Position numbers and translations under genes: made by a program. A stretch of 64,000 nucleotides of DNA, from the NCBI RefSeq assembly GCF_963977235.1, contig NZ_CAXBOD010000001.1, positions 446,699 through 510,698 on the forward strand, read 5' to 3'. The notes beneath the pieces are model-generated. The model saw nothing but the letters and a program-made list of their open reading frames with translations, was not told where the DNA came from and searched no databases. Of this stretch, positions 34,014 to 43,545 are shown one piece after another (positions within the stretch are counted from its first letter, which is position 1; the number at the start of each line of letters is the position of its first letter). The DNA is from Albimonas sp963977235. Lineage in GTDB: Bacteria; Pseudomonadota; Alphaproteobacteria; Rhodobacterales; Rhodobacteraceae.

Positions 34014-34228
34014 GGGCGGCCGGCGCCGCGCCTCCTGCCGCGCCGGGCGCCCGGGACCGGGCGTTGCGCGGGAGGCCCCGGGTCAGGCCCGGGGCGCCCG
34101 TCTGGCGGGCGGATCCCCCGGAAATTCGAGGGCGGGAGAGGGGACGCGCGGGGGCCGGTTGCGGCGCCTTCCGTCTCCCGAGCCGGGTGCGGGGCGTCCG
34201 GGCGCGCAATCCGGCCCTGCGCGGCGCC

Positions 34229-35317
34229 TCAGATCCGGCGCAGGAAGCGGCGCAGGCGGCTGGGGTTTAGGCTGCCGAGCGCCAGGTGGCCCAGCGCTTC
34301 GCGCGAGGTCAGCGTGTCCCAGAACTCCCGCCGGCGGTCGGCCTCGCGCCAGCGCTCGGCCCGGGCGGGGTCGGCGAGGGCGGCGAGGACCTCCTCGGCC
34401 CAGGCGGCGTGGCGGGCCTCCCATGCCGGGGGGACCGGCGTCTCCCAGATCCGCGACATCAGCACGGCGAAGCTCTGGAAGGCCTTGCGGGGGCGACCGG
34501 AGGAGAACCGCTCGGCCGCGGCCTCGATGTCGGCGGGGCCGCCGGGGGCGGGGGTCTCGGTCCGGGTCAGCAGCCGCCAGTCGAGCGCGTCGCGCAGGCG
34601 CAGCGAGCGGCGCTGGCGGCGGCGGTCGGCGATCTGGGCGTGCTGGACCAGGTGCACGAGGCGATCCTCGGCCGTGGGGATGCGCAGGCCGGGCAGGGCG
34701 CCGGGCAGGGCGCGGGCGCCGATCTCGCGCAGGGGGCCGCGGCGGGCCCAGCCGGTGCGGGTGTGCAGCTCGACCGTCGCCACGCCGGCGCCGGGCGGGG
34801 GGTAGAGCGCGGGGAAATGGTAGTCGGTCGCCACATAGGCCTCGGCGTCGCCGGTGTAGCCGGCGCCGCGCAGGGCGTCGACGGCGCGGGGCAGGTCGGC
34901 GGGGGCCACCAGCAGGTCTAGGTCCACCATCTCCCGCCAGGGCGCGGGCTCTCCGCCCGCGGCGGCGATGGCGGCGGCGCCTTTCAGGGCCGCGGCCTCG
35001 AGCCCCGCGGCGTGGAGCAGGGCCGCCAGATCGCGAAGCTGGGCGGCGAGGCGATCGGCATGCGCCTCGCGCCCCTCAATCGCCGGGCGCAACAGCAGGG
35101 CGGCGACAGGGGCGGGCAGCGCGCGCGACAGGGCCTGGCAGACCGGCCAGGCGACCCCCTGGGCGGCGGCGAATCCCACCAGGTCGAGCGTCCGCGCGCT
35201 CGGCGCGGCCGGCGTCGCGCCCGATTCCCAGGCGCGCAGCAGGGCCAGCGTCTGCGCCACCACCGCGGGAGCGGCCCTGGCTTGCGGGGGGCGGGGGGCA
35301 GGCTCGGGGGCGCTCAT
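34229..35317 (-). CDS. Nucleotidyltransferase-fold protein (NTP_transf_5 type)
   Basis: 362 residues. Contains the putative nucleotidyltransferase core with LEAAALKGAAAIA, then REMVDLDLLVAPADLPRAVDALRGAGY, LHTRTGW and IPTAEDRLVHLVQHAQ. Proteins of this type commonly occur in exopolysaccharide gene clusters; substrate and activity are undefined. The start is uncertain: ATG 35317 is used here, while the frame remains open to 35440 with a low-complexity Pro/Ala/Gly/Asp extension that looks like read-through of repetitive GC-rich DNA. No good Shine-Dalgarno at either start. Lies alone between two forward genes. Confidence 0.75.
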   Translation of the reverse strand: MSAPEPAPRPPQARAAPAVVAQTLALLRAWESGATPAAPSARTLDLVGFAAAQGVAWPVCQALSRALPAPVAALLLRPAIEGREAHADRLAAQLRDLAALLHAAGLEAAALKGAAAIAAAGGEPAPWREMVDLDLLVAPADLPRAVDALRGAGYTGDAEAYVATDYHFPALYPPPGAGVATVELHTRTGWARRGPLREIGARALPGALPGLRIPTAEDRLVHLVQHAQIADRRRQRRSLRLRDALDWRLLTRTETPAPGGPADIEAAAERFSSGRPRKAFQSFAVLMSRIWETPVPPAWEARHAAWAEEVLAALADPARAERWREADRRREFWDTLTSREALGHLALGSLNPSRLRRFLRRI

Positions 35318-35664
35318 CGGAGGCGCGGCCCGGCCAGGGGGGGCGTCGGCGCGCGCGTCCGGGGGCGCCCCGGCGCGCATGTCCGGGGGCCCATCGCCGG
35401 GCGCGTCGCCGGGCGCGTCCGGGGCCTCGGCGCCGGGCAACGGGGGGGCCGGGGATCGCGGGGAGGGGTCAAGATCGTCGTCGGCTCCTTGCTCTCCGGC
35501 CCGGTTTGGCCCATCCCCGCCCCCTCGTCCAGCGCCTCGGGGACGCGGGGGCGGGGCGGTGCGGGCTCACGCGCCGGGGTTGGCGCCGCGCCCCCGCGCC
35601 GTCAAGGTGGCGCCGGCGGGCGCGCAGCGCTACACGCCCCGAGACATGCCGACCGGGAGACAGC
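35318..35664. other. Divergent GC-rich region upstream of deacetylase gene
   Basis: 347 bases with low-complexity GC-rich sequence (repeats related to GGCGCGTCCGGGG around 35350-35430). It may code the N-terminus of the nucleotidyltransferase gene in one frame, but composition does not support this strongly. A GGGAGA site precedes the deacetylase ATG. Confidence 0.4.
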
Positions 35665-36600
35665 ATGACCCTCGCCCTGATCCAGCACGAATCGAGCCTC
35701 GGCCACGTCGAGCCGCCGGGCCACCCCGAGCGCGTCGACCGCATCAAGGCCGTCGCCGCGGCGCTGGAGGACGAGCGGTTCGCCCACCTGACGCGGATCG
35801 AGGCGCGCCCGGCAGAGGACGCCCTGCTGCGGCTGGCCCATCCCCAGAGCCACATCGACCGGATCCGCGCGGCGATCCCGGCCGAGGGCGGGGCGATGCT
35901 GGATTCCGACACCTACCTCTCGGCGGGCTCGCTGGACGCGGCCCTGCACGGCGCGGGCGCCGCCGCCCAGGGCGTGGACATGGTGCTGGACGGCGAGGCG
36001 CGGGGCGCATTCGTGGCCATGCGCCCCCCCGGCCACCATGCCGAGCCCGACCGCGCGATGGGCTTCTGCCTGTTCTCGAACGCCGCCATCGCCGCGCGCC
36101 ACGCGCTCGAGGTTCGCGGCCTGAGCCGGGTCGCGGTGGTCGATTTCGACGTGCACCACGGCAACGGCACCCAGGCGGTGCTGTGGGACGAGGGGCGGGC
36201 GACCTTCTGCTCGTCGCACCAGTGGCCGCTCTATCCCGGCACCGGGGCGGAATCGGAGACCGGCGGCTCGGGCAACGTGCACAACGCCGGCCTGCGCCCG
36301 GGCTCGGGCGGCCCGCAGTTCCGCGCGGTGTGGGAGAACCGGCTGCTGCCCGCGGTCGCGGCCGCGGCGCCCGAGCTGATCATCGTCTCGGCCGGGTTCG
36401 ACGCCCACCACCGCGACCCGCTGGCCGAGCTGAACCTGGTGGAGGCGGATTTCGCCTGGATCACCCACCGCATCTGCGACCTGGCCGAGACCTGCGCGGA
36501 AGGCCGCGTCGTCTCGGTCCTGGAAGGCGGCTACGACCTGGTGGGGCTGGCGGTGTCGACCGCGGCCCATGTGCAGGCGCTGATGGAGCGGAGCCTATGA
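35665..36600 (+). CDS. Histone deacetylase-like (arginase-fold) amidohydrolase
   Basis: 311-residue zinc hydrolase of the HDAC/acetylpolyamine amidohydrolase/AcuC superfamily. Active-site segments are complete: MRPPGHHAEPDRAMGFCLFS (tandem His), VVDFDVHHGNGTQ (Zn-binding Asp and His) and VSAGFDAHHRDPLAEL (Zn-binding Asp), plus C-terminal LEGGYDLVGLA. Cytosolic; removes acetyl groups from lysine or small amines. Its TGA overlaps the xseB ATG by 4 bases, placing it in a deacetylase-xseB-ispA unit. Start ATG 35665. Confidence 0.92.
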   Translation: MTLALIQHESSLGHVEPPGHPERVDRIKAVAAALEDERFAHLTRIEARPAEDALLRLAHPQSHIDRIRAAIPAEGGAMLDSDTYLSAGSLDAALHGAGAAAQGVDMVLDGEARGAFVAMRPPGHHAEPDRAMGFCLFSNAAIAARHALEVRGLSRVAVVDFDVHHGNGTQAVLWDEGRATFCSSHQWPLYPGTGAESETGGSGNVHNAGLRPGSGGPQFRAVWENRLLPAVAAAAPELIIVSAGFDAHHRDPLAELNLVEADFAWITHRICDLAETCAEGRVVSVLEGGYDLVGLAVSTAAHVQALMERSL

Positions 36601-36863
36601 GCGAGACCCGACCCGACCCCAAGCCCGACCCCAAACCCGTGGACGCCCTCTCGTTCGAGGACGCCATGCGCGAGCTGGAGCAGGTGGTCGACCGGCTGGA
36701 GAGCGGGGACGCCCCGCTCGACGCCTCGATCGCGCTTTACGAGCGGGGGGCGAAGCTGAAGGCCCATTGCGAGGCCAAGCTCAAGGCCGCCGAGCTGAAG
36801 GTGGCCCAGATCGCCGAGGCGCCCGACGGGACGGTCTCGGCCAGGGCGACGCAGGTCGAGTGA
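36597..36863 (+). CDS. xseB: Exodeoxyribonuclease VII small subunit
   Basis: 88 residues, typical length. After a short KPDPKP-rich lead it has LSFEDAMRELEQVVDRLESGDAPLD and IALYERGAKLKAHCEAKLKAAELKV, the helical hairpin that packs on the XseA coiled coil in the single-strand exonuclease complex. Overlaps the deacetylase stop (ATGA) and the ispA start (GTGA). xseB-ispA pairing is widespread in proteobacteria. Confidence 0.95.
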   Translation: MSETRPDPKPDPKPVDALSFEDAMRELEQVVDRLESGDAPLDASIALYERGAKLKAHCEAKLKAAELKVAQIAEAPDGTVSARATQVE

Positions 36864-37792
36864 CCGTGACTCTCGCGCAAGCGCCCGACTGGACGCCGGA
36901 ATTCGCCGAGCGTCTGGCCACCGACGTCGCCCTCGTCGAGGGCGCGCTCGAGGCGCTGCTGCCCCCCGCCCTGCTGCTGGGCGAGCGGCCGGGCCTTGCG
37001 CCGGCGATGCGCTACGCCTCGCTTGGCGGCGGCAAGCGCCTGCGCGCCTATCTGACGCTGGAGACGGCCGAGCTGTTCGGCGCCCCCTCCGAGGGGGCCG
37101 AGCGGGTCGCCGCGGCGGTCGAGTGCCTGCACGCCTACTCCCTGGTCCACGACGACATGCCCTGCATGGACGACGACGACCTGCGCCGGGGCCGCCCGAC
37201 GGTGCATCGCCGCTGGGACGAGGCCACCGCCGTGCTGGCCGGCGACGCGCTGCAGACGCTGGCCTTCGAGATTCTGGCCGACCCGCTCACCCACCCCGAG
37301 GGCGCGGTGCGCGCCGAGCTGTGCCTGGGCCTCGCCCGGGCCGCCGGAGCCGCGGGGATGGTCGGAGGTCAGGCCCTCGACATCGCCGCCGAGACCGCCG
37401 AGGCCCCCCTGAAGCTCGCCGAGATCGAGCGTCTGCAGGCCCTCAAGACCGGCGCGCTGATCGTCTTCGCCGCCGAGGCGGGCGCCATGCTGGGCCGCGC
37501 CGACCCCGCCGCGCGCGTCGCGATCCGCGGCTATGCCGAGGCGCTGGGCCGGGCCTTCCAGATCCAGGACGACGTGCTCGACGTCTCGGGCGACGTCGTG
37601 GCGGCGGGCAAGGCCCTGCGCAAGGACGCGGCGGCCGGCAAGGCCACCTTCGTCTCGCTGCTGGGCCTCGAGGGCGCCCGCGCCCGCGCCGCCGAACTCG
37701 CCGCCGAGGCCGAGGCCAGGCTCGCCCCCTTCGGCCCCCGCGCCCGTCCGCTGGCGCTCGCCGCCCGCTTCACGGTGGCGCGGGAGAGCTGA
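36860..37792 (+). CDS. ispA: Polyprenyl diphosphate synthase (farnesyl/geranylgeranyl type)
   Basis: 310-residue prenyltransferase that elongates DMAPP/GPP with IPP in the isoprenoid pathway. Both Asp-rich metal sites are present: first in HDDMPCMDDDDLRRG near residue 97, second in QIQDDVLDVSGD; YASLGGGKRLRAYL binds IPP. The two-residue insert in the first Asp motif is typical of bacterial farnesyl diphosphate synthases. Start GTG 36860 overlaps the xseB stop; a second GTG two codons later is equally possible. dxs follows 268 bases downstream. Confidence 0.94.
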   Translation: MTVTLAQAPDWTPEFAERLATDVALVEGALEALLPPALLLGERPGLAPAMRYASLGGGKRLRAYLTLETAELFGAPSEGAERVAAAVECLHAYSLVHDDMPCMDDDDLRRGRPTVHRRWDEATAVLAGDALQTLAFEILADPLTHPEGAVRAELCLGLARAAGAAGMVGGQALDIAAETAEAPLKLAEIERLQALKTGALIVFAAEAGAMLGRADPAARVAIRGYAEALGRAFQIQDDVLDVSGDVVAAGKALRKDAAAGKATFVSLLGLEGARARAAELAAEAEARLAPFGPRARPLALAARFTVARES

Positions 37793-38060
37793 GCACGGTC
37801 CTGACCCGGGGCGCCCGCTGCTGCGGGGCCCAGTTCACCGAGCGACCGGATGTCCCCCCGCCCGATCCCGCGCCCGACCTGTCGTCGAGCGCCCGGTCTC
37901 GCCGCGGCCGGGGCGGGCGGGTGGGGCTCGCGGCGGGTCCGGGCGCCGGGCGGCGGGCCTGCTGTCGCCGGGCCTCTGCGACCCGTCCCGCATTGCCCCG
38001 TGGCCTGGGTTCCCCTAAGTGTCCCCGATCGCCGAGCCCGCCGCCGAGCCAGGGACAAGC

Positions 38061-40001
38061 ATGACCGAGCAGACCCAGCCCCAGGACCGCCCGCGCACCC
38101 CGCTGCTGGACCGGGTGACCAGTCCCGCGGACATGCGCGGCTTCTCGGACGCGGAGCTCGAGCGGCTCGCCCATGAGTTGCGGGCCGAGACGATCTCGGC
38201 GGTGTCCGAGACCGGCGGGCATCTCGGCGCGGGTCTGGGGGTGGTCGAGCTGACCGTGGGCATCCACGCCGTCTTCGACACGCCGCGCGACAAGCTGATC
38301 TGGGACGTCGGCCACCAGGCCTATCCCCACAAGATTCTCACCGGCCGGCGCGAGCGGATCCGCACGCTGCGCCAGGGGGGCGGGCTCTCGGGCTTCACCA
38401 AGCGCTCGGAAAGCCCCTACGACCCGTTCGGAGCGGCGCATTCCTCGACCTCGATCTCGGCGGCGCTGGGCTTTGCGGCGGCCCGCGACCTGGGTTTCGG
38501 CGAGGGCGGCCACGCCATCGCGGTGATCGGCGACGGGGCGATGTCGGCGGGCATGGCCTATGAGGCGATGAACAACGCCGGCGCGCTGGGCTCGAAGCTG
38601 GTGGTGATCCTCAACGACAACGAGATGTCGATCGCCCCGCCCGTGGGCGCGATGTCGCGCTACCTGACCAGCCTCTGGGCCGGCGAGCCCTTCCAGGACT
38701 TTGCAGCCGTGGCCAAGGGCGCGGCCAACTTCCTGCCGGGACCGTTCCGCGAAGGCGCGCGGCGCGCCAAGCACCTGCTCAAGGAGCTCGCGGTCGGGGG
38801 CACGCTGTTCGAGGCGCTGGGCTTCTCCTATGTCGGGCCGATCGACGGGCACGACCTGAGCCAGATCCTGCCGGTGCTGCGCACCGTCAAGGCGCGGGCC
38901 GACGGGCCGGTGCTGATCCACGCGATCACCCAGAAGGGCAAGGGCTACAAGCCCGCCGAGACCAGCGCCGACCGCTATCACGGCGTCTCCAAGTTCGACG
39001 TGGCGACGGGGGCGCAGAAGAAGGCGCCTTCGAACGCGCCGGCCTACACCAAGGTCTTCGCCAACGCCCTGGTGGCCGAGGCCGAGCGGGACGACCGCAT
39101 CGTGGGGATCACCGCCGCAATGCCCGACGGCACCGGCATGGACATCTTCGGCAAGCGCTTCCCCAACCGCATGTTCGACGTCGGCATCGCCGAGCAGCAC
39201 GCGGTGACCTTCGCCGCCGGACTGGCGGCCTCGGGGATGAAGCCGTTCTGCGCGATCTACTCGACCTTCCTGCAGCGGGCCTACGATCAGGTGGTCCACG
39301 ACGTCGCCCTGCAGGGGCTGCCGGTGCGCTTCGCCATCGACCGGGCGGGGCTGGTGGGCGCGGACGGCGCCACCCACGCCGGGGCCTTTGACGTGGGCTA
39401 CCTCGCCAGTCTGCCGGGGTTCACGGTGATGGCCGCGGCCGACGAGGCCGAGCTCGCCCGCATGGTCGCCACCGCCGTCGCCCACGACTCCGGCCCCATC
39501 GCCTTCCGCTATCCCCGCGGCGAGGGCGTCGGCGTCGAGATCCCCGAGCGGCCCGAGCCGCTGGAGATCGGCCGCGGCCGGGTGCTGCGCGAGGGGAGCT
39601 CGGTCGCGATCCTGTCCTTCGGGGCGCGGCTCGCCGAGGCGATGAAGGCGGCCGAGGACCTGGAGGCGAAGGGCGTCTCTGCCACGGTTGCGGACGCGCG
39701 CTTCGCCAAGCCCCTGGACCGCGAGCTGATCCTGCGCCTGGCGCGCGAGCATGCGGCGCTGATCACGGTCGAGGAGGGCGCCTCGGGCGGCTTCGGCTCC
39801 CAGGTGCTGCACATGCTGGCCTGCGAGGGCGCGCTGGACCGGGGGCTGGCGGTGCGGCCGATGACGCTGCCCGACCTGTTCCAGGACCATGACTCGCCCA
39901 CGGCGATGTACACCCAGGCCGGGCTGGACGCGGAGCACATCGTGGCGACCGCGCTTTCGGCGCTGGGCGTGACGCAGATCGGCAAGGCCGGCCGGGGCTG
40001 A
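38061..40001 (+). CDS. dxs: 1-deoxy-D-xylulose-5-phosphate synthase
   Basis: 646-residue thiamine-diphosphate enzyme, first step of the MEP isoprenoid pathway. The ThDP site is clear (GDGAMSAGMAYEAMNN ... ILNDNEMSIAPP); other motifs are VGHQAYPHKILTGRR, the transketolase-like VGIAEQHAVTFAAGLA with the catalytic Glu, and AIDRAGLVGADGATHAG. AGGGA precedes ATG 38061. With ispA upstream this makes an isoprenoid cluster, as in photosynthetic and related Rhodobacterales, although no photosynthesis gene is in the window. Confidence 0.97.
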   Translation: MTEQTQPQDRPRTPLLDRVTSPADMRGFSDAELERLAHELRAETISAVSETGGHLGAGLGVVELTVGIHAVFDTPRDKLIWDVGHQAYPHKILTGRRERIRTLRQGGGLSGFTKRSESPYDPFGAAHSSTSISAALGFAAARDLGFGEGGHAIAVIGDGAMSAGMAYEAMNNAGALGSKLVVILNDNEMSIAPPVGAMSRYLTSLWAGEPFQDFAAVAKGAANFLPGPFREGARRAKHLLKELAVGGTLFEALGFSYVGPIDGHDLSQILPVLRTVKARADGPVLIHAITQKGKGYKPAETSADRYHGVSKFDVATGAQKKAPSNAPAYTKVFANALVAEAERDDRIVGITAAMPDGTGMDIFGKRFPNRMFDVGIAEQHAVTFAAGLAASGMKPFCAIYSTFLQRAYDQVVHDVALQGLPVRFAIDRAGLVGADGATHAGAFDVGYLASLPGFTVMAAADEAELARMVATAVAHDSGPIAFRYPRGEGVGVEIPERPEPLEIGRGRVLREGSSVAILSFGARLAEAMKAAEDLEAKGVSATVADARFAKPLDRELILRLAREHAALITVEEGASGGFGSQVLHMLACEGALDRGLAVRPMTLPDLFQDHDSPTAMYTQAGLDAEHIVATALSALGVTQIGKAGRG

Positions 40002-40221
40002 GGCGCGCGCGCGGCCAGGACCCAGGGGGCTCGGTCGCGCGCCGGGGGCGGGGCGCGGCCCGCCCGGGCATGGATCCAGGGCCCGGCGCGACTGCCCGGC
40101 GAGACCGGCGTCGGGCCTGCCCTGCGTGAGTCGGCGGCGCGGATCCGCGGCTCGCGGGCTTGACCTTCAGGGGCGTGCGCGCCGAAATCGCCGGGCCGTC
40201 CTCCCACCGACCGGAGCGCCC

Positions 40222-41046
40222 ATGCCCGACGCCTCTTCCGACCTCTCCGCCCTGCCTCAAGCCGCGCCCGGCGTGCCGATCCGGGTGGACCGCTCGGATC
40301 CGGCGGTGGCGCGGGTGATCCTCGACCGGGCCGGGCGGAAGAACGCGCTGACGCTGGCGATGTGGACCGCGCTCGGCGACGTGTTCGAGGCCCTGGCCGA
40401 GGCCCCGGAGGTGCGCGCCGTGATCCTTTCGGGCGCGGGCGGGGTGTTCTGCGCGGGCGCCGATATCTCGGAGTTCGGGCAGGCGCGTTCGGACGCGGCC
40501 TCGGGCAAGGTCTATTCGGCCGCGGTCGAGCGGGCGAACCTCGCGATCCGCGACTGTCCCAAGGCGACCTATGCCGCGATCTCCGGTCCGGCGATGGGCG
40601 GGGGCTGCGGGCTGGCGCTGTGCTGCGACTTCCGGTTCGCCGATGCGACGGCGGTGTTCTCGATCCCGGCGGCGCGGCTGGGCGTGGTTTATGCCGCGAC
40701 CGAGACCGCGGCGCTGGTGGCGACCGTGGGGGCGGAGGCGGCCAAGGACATCCTGTTCACCGGTCGCCGGCTGGACGCGGACGAGGCGCAGGCCCGCGGG
40801 CTGGTGACCGCCCTGGCGCAGGACGCGATGGCCGCGGCGCTCGCCCATGCCGCCCTGCTCCGCGAGAACGCGCCGATGACGATCGCCGGCGCCAAGGCGA
40901 CGCTGCGCGCGCTCGCCGGCGCGCCGGAGCCCGGCGCGATGGCCGAGGCGCTGGACTGGCAGCGCCGCGCCCTGCTCTCGGAGGACTACCGCAACGCGGT
41001 CGAGGCCTTCGCCGGCAAGCGCCGCCCGGAGTTCCACGGCCGATGA
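40222..41046 (+). CDS. Enoyl-CoA hydratase/isomerase family protein
   Basis: 274-residue crotonase-fold protein. Oxyanion-hole segments GAGGVFCAGADISEFGQA and ISGPAMGGGCGLALCCDFR are present; the second part has IPAARLGVVYAATETAAL and a shifted LFTGRRLDADEAQARGLV. The usual second catalytic Glu region reads ARLGVV rather than PE-type, so hydratase activity is uncertain and it may be an isomerase or other crotonase. ATG 40222 with GGAGCGCC upstream. Overlaps the DUF2332 gene by 4 bases. Confidence 0.87.
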   Translation: MPDASSDLSALPQAAPGVPIRVDRSDPAVARVILDRAGRKNALTLAMWTALGDVFEALAEAPEVRAVILSGAGGVFCAGADISEFGQARSDAASGKVYSAAVERANLAIRDCPKATYAAISGPAMGGGCGLALCCDFRFADATAVFSIPAARLGVVYAATETAALVATVGAEAAKDILFTGRRLDADEAQARGLVTALAQDAMAAALAHAALLRENAPMTIAGAKATLRALAGAPEPGAMAEALDWQRRALLSEDYRNAVEAFAGKRRPEFHGR

Positions 41047-42113
41047 GCGCCGCGGGGAACCGCGCGGAGATCGTCCGCGCCCATTTCCGACGCCAGGCCG
41101 CAAGCTGCGCCCAGCTCGGCTCTCCCTTCACCGCCGCGCTGCTGGAGGGGCTGGCCGAGCGGATGCGCCCGCTGGGGCGGATCGAGACCCGTCTGTTGTC
41201 CTGGCCCGGCGATCCCGGCGACGACGCGCTGGCCCTGCGCGCGGCCGGCGCCTTGCATGCGCTGGCGCGCGAGGGGCGCGACGCCGGGGTCTCGGCCGCC
41301 TGGCCGCCGGGGGCCGAGGGCGATCCGGTCGCCGCGGCGCTGGCCGCCTTCGAGCGCCATGCCGACTGGCTGGACCCGTGGCTGGACGGGCCCCCGCAGA
41401 CCAACGAGACCGGGCGCTCGGGCGCGCTGCTGGGCGGGCTGCTGGCGCTGGCCGAGCGCACCGGGGGGATGCCGGTGGACCTGCTCGAGATCGGCGCCTC
41501 GGCCGGGCTGAACCAGAACCTCGACGGCTTCCGCTACGACTTCGGCGAGGAGCGGGGCTGGGGCGAGGCGGACTCGCCCGTGCGGGTGAGGCATGCGTGG
41601 CGCGGGGCGGCTTCGGTGCTCGACGCGCGGCTCGGCGCGCGGCTCGAGATCGCGGCGCGGGCCGGCTGCGACCAGAGCCCGCTGGACCCCGCCGACCCGG
41701 CGGCGCGGGCGCGGCTCGCCGCCTATGTCTGGCCCGACCAGGCCGAGCGTCTGGCCCGGGCCGAGGCCGCCATGGCGCTGGCCGTGGCGCGTCCGCGGCC
41801 GGTCGAGAAGGCGGATGCGGCCGGCTGGATCGAGGCGCGGCTGGCCGCTCCGCAGGCCGAGGGCGTGGCGCGCGTCGTGATGCACTCGATCATGTGGCAG
41901 TACATGCCGGGCGCGACGCAGGACCGGATCGCGACGGCGCTGGCGGGGGCCGCCTCGCGCGCCTCCGAGCGGCGGCCGCTGGCCTGGCTGCGGATGGAGC
42001 CAGACGGGCGCGAGGGCTCGGCTGCGCTGACCCTGACCCTGGCGCCCGCGGGCGGGGAGCAGACGCTGGCGCGCACCGACTACCACGGGCGCTGGACCGA
42101 CTGGGCGCGGTAG
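41043..42113 (+). CDS. DUF2332 family protein
   Basis: 356 residues. Opens with RAHFRRQAASCAQLGSPF, has NETGRSGALLGGLLALAE, the glycine-rich LLEIGASAGLNQNLD (a SAM-methyltransferase-like loop), YVWPDQAERLARAEAA and VVMHSIMWQYMP, all typical of DUF2332, a family without a defined reaction. The LEIGASAGLN segment hints at a Rossmann-type fold. Start ATGA overlaps the enoyl-CoA hydratase stop, so the two are coupled, suggesting a role in acyl-CoA metabolism, an inference only. Confidence 0.82.
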   Translation: MSAAGNRAEIVRAHFRRQAASCAQLGSPFTAALLEGLAERMRPLGRIETRLLSWPGDPGDDALALRAAGALHALAREGRDAGVSAAWPPGAEGDPVAAALAAFERHADWLDPWLDGPPQTNETGRSGALLGGLLALAERTGGMPVDLLEIGASAGLNQNLDGFRYDFGEERGWGEADSPVRVRHAWRGAASVLDARLGARLEIAARAGCDQSPLDPADPAARARLAAYVWPDQAERLARAEAAMALAVARPRPVEKADAAGWIEARLAAPQAEGVARVVMHSIMWQYMPGATQDRIATALAGAASRASERRPLAWLRMEPDGREGSAALTLTLAPAGGEQTLARTDYHGRWTDWAR

Positions 42114-42261
42114 GGCGCGCGGTCAGGGACGCGGGGGGGCTGCGCCGGCAACACTTAGAAATGAAGGCGATATCGGCCGTCGCGCCGGGGCAGACGCCTT
42201 GCGCCAGGGGGGCCGCGTCGCGATATTGCCGCCTCCGCCCGCTCTCTTGCCCGAGGTGCGA

Positions 42262-43545
42262 ATGCTGCGTTTCCTGGTCTGGCTGCTGATCCTGGGGAGT
42301 CTCGCGGCGCCGGTGGCGCTGGCGATCGAGCGGACGCCGCGGCTGGCGGCGGCGCCCGCGCCCGACTCCGCGACCTCGCGCGCCTCGACCGACCTCGCGA
42401 TGCGGATCTACGGCGCCGCAAGCGGCGACGAGGCGGTCGAGGTCGAGATGACGGCCGCCCAGATCGACGGCCTGTTCGCCACCGCCGCGCGGGCCTTTCC
42501 CGGGCTGCGCGGACGCGCCGAGATCGAGGCGGAGGCGATGCGCCTGACGGTCTCGCTCAGCCCTCCGGCGCTGGAGGGGATCGCCTGGCTGAACCTTGTG
42601 GCAGACGTGGCGCCCTCGAGCGACGGGCTCGATGTGCGGCGGCTGCGCCTCGGCCGGCTGCCGCTGCCGCCGGCGCTGACGCTGGGCCTGGCGCGGCGGC
42701 TGGCGGACATGAGCGCGAGCGAGCCGGTGGGCAGCCTGCTTCTGGGAATGGTCCGCGGCGTCGAAACCGCGCCGGGGCGGGTGCATGTGACGTTGGACCC
42801 GCGGCTGGGCGTCGACGGCCAGGAGGGCGATCCGCGGGTGGCGGACTCGCTGCGCCGGCTGGCCGGGACCGGCGATGTCGAGCGGATCGGCGCCCACTAC
42901 GAGGCGCTGGACGCGGCCTCGCGCCGGGGCGACCTCGCGACTGACGGGTCGACGGCGGCCTGGTTCGGCTATGCGCTGAAAAGCGCCGCGGCCGCGGTGG
43001 CCGAGGGGCGCGATCCGCAGGCGGAGACCAGCGCCGCGATCCTGGCGATGGCGGCGCATTGCGGCCGGCGCTGGGCGGTGGAGGCCGCGGTGGGCGAGAT
43101 CCCGGCGACGAAGCGGGACTCGCTGTGTCGTCGCACCCGGCTCGCAGGGCGCGGCGACCTGCGGATGCATTTCGCGCTGTCGGCGGCGTTCGAGGCGGCG
43201 GGGAACGCGACCATCTCGTTCGGCATGGGCGAGGTGAAGGAACTGGTCGACGCCTCGGGCGACGGCTCGGGCTTCAGTTTCGACGATATGGCGGCCGACC
43301 GGGCGGGCATCCGCTGGGCGGAGGCCGCGCGCGAGGCCGCGGCGGCCGGCCCCGAGGCGCTGGCCCTTGTGGCCCGGCTGTCGGCGGAGGAAGCGGCGGT
43401 GATGCCCGCGATCGCGGACCTGCCGTCGTTCATGCAGGAGGCCGCGTTCCGCGACCGGTTCGGCAAGGTCGACAGCCCGGCATACGTGGCCCAGATCGAG
43501 GCCATCGACCGGCGCATCGACGGCCTGCCGCTGCACGCCCGCTGA
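42262..43545 (+). CDS. Conserved-type exported or membrane-anchored protein, unknown function
   Basis: 427 residues. N-terminal hydrophobic segment MLRFLVWLLILGSLAAPVALA acts as signal or anchor; the rest is soluble with ordinary domain-like composition. Segments that look conserved include the C-terminal GSGFSFDDMAADRAGIRWAEAA and two Cys in AHCGRRWAVEAA / RDSLCRRTRL that could form a periplasmic disulfide. I cannot name a domain. ATG 42262 chosen for GAGGTGCGA upstream and the hydrophobic start. Single gene between DUF2332 and typA; followed by a long GC hairpin. Confidence 0.72.
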   Translation: MLRFLVWLLILGSLAAPVALAIERTPRLAAAPAPDSATSRASTDLAMRIYGAASGDEAVEVEMTAAQIDGLFATAARAFPGLRGRAEIEAEAMRLTVSLSPPALEGIAWLNLVADVAPSSDGLDVRRLRLGRLPLPPALTLGLARRLADMSASEPVGSLLLGMVRGVETAPGRVHVTLDPRLGVDGQEGDPRVADSLRRLAGTGDVERIGAHYEALDAASRRGDLATDGSTAAWFGYALKSAAAAVAEGRDPQAETSAAILAMAAHCGRRWAVEAAVGEIPATKRDSLCRRTRLAGRGDLRMHFALSAAFEAAGNATISFGMGEVKELVDASGDGSGFSFDDMAADRAGIRWAEAAREAAAAGPEALALVARLSAEEAAVMPAIADLPSFMQEAAFRDRFGKVDSPAYVAQIEAIDRRIDGLPLHAR

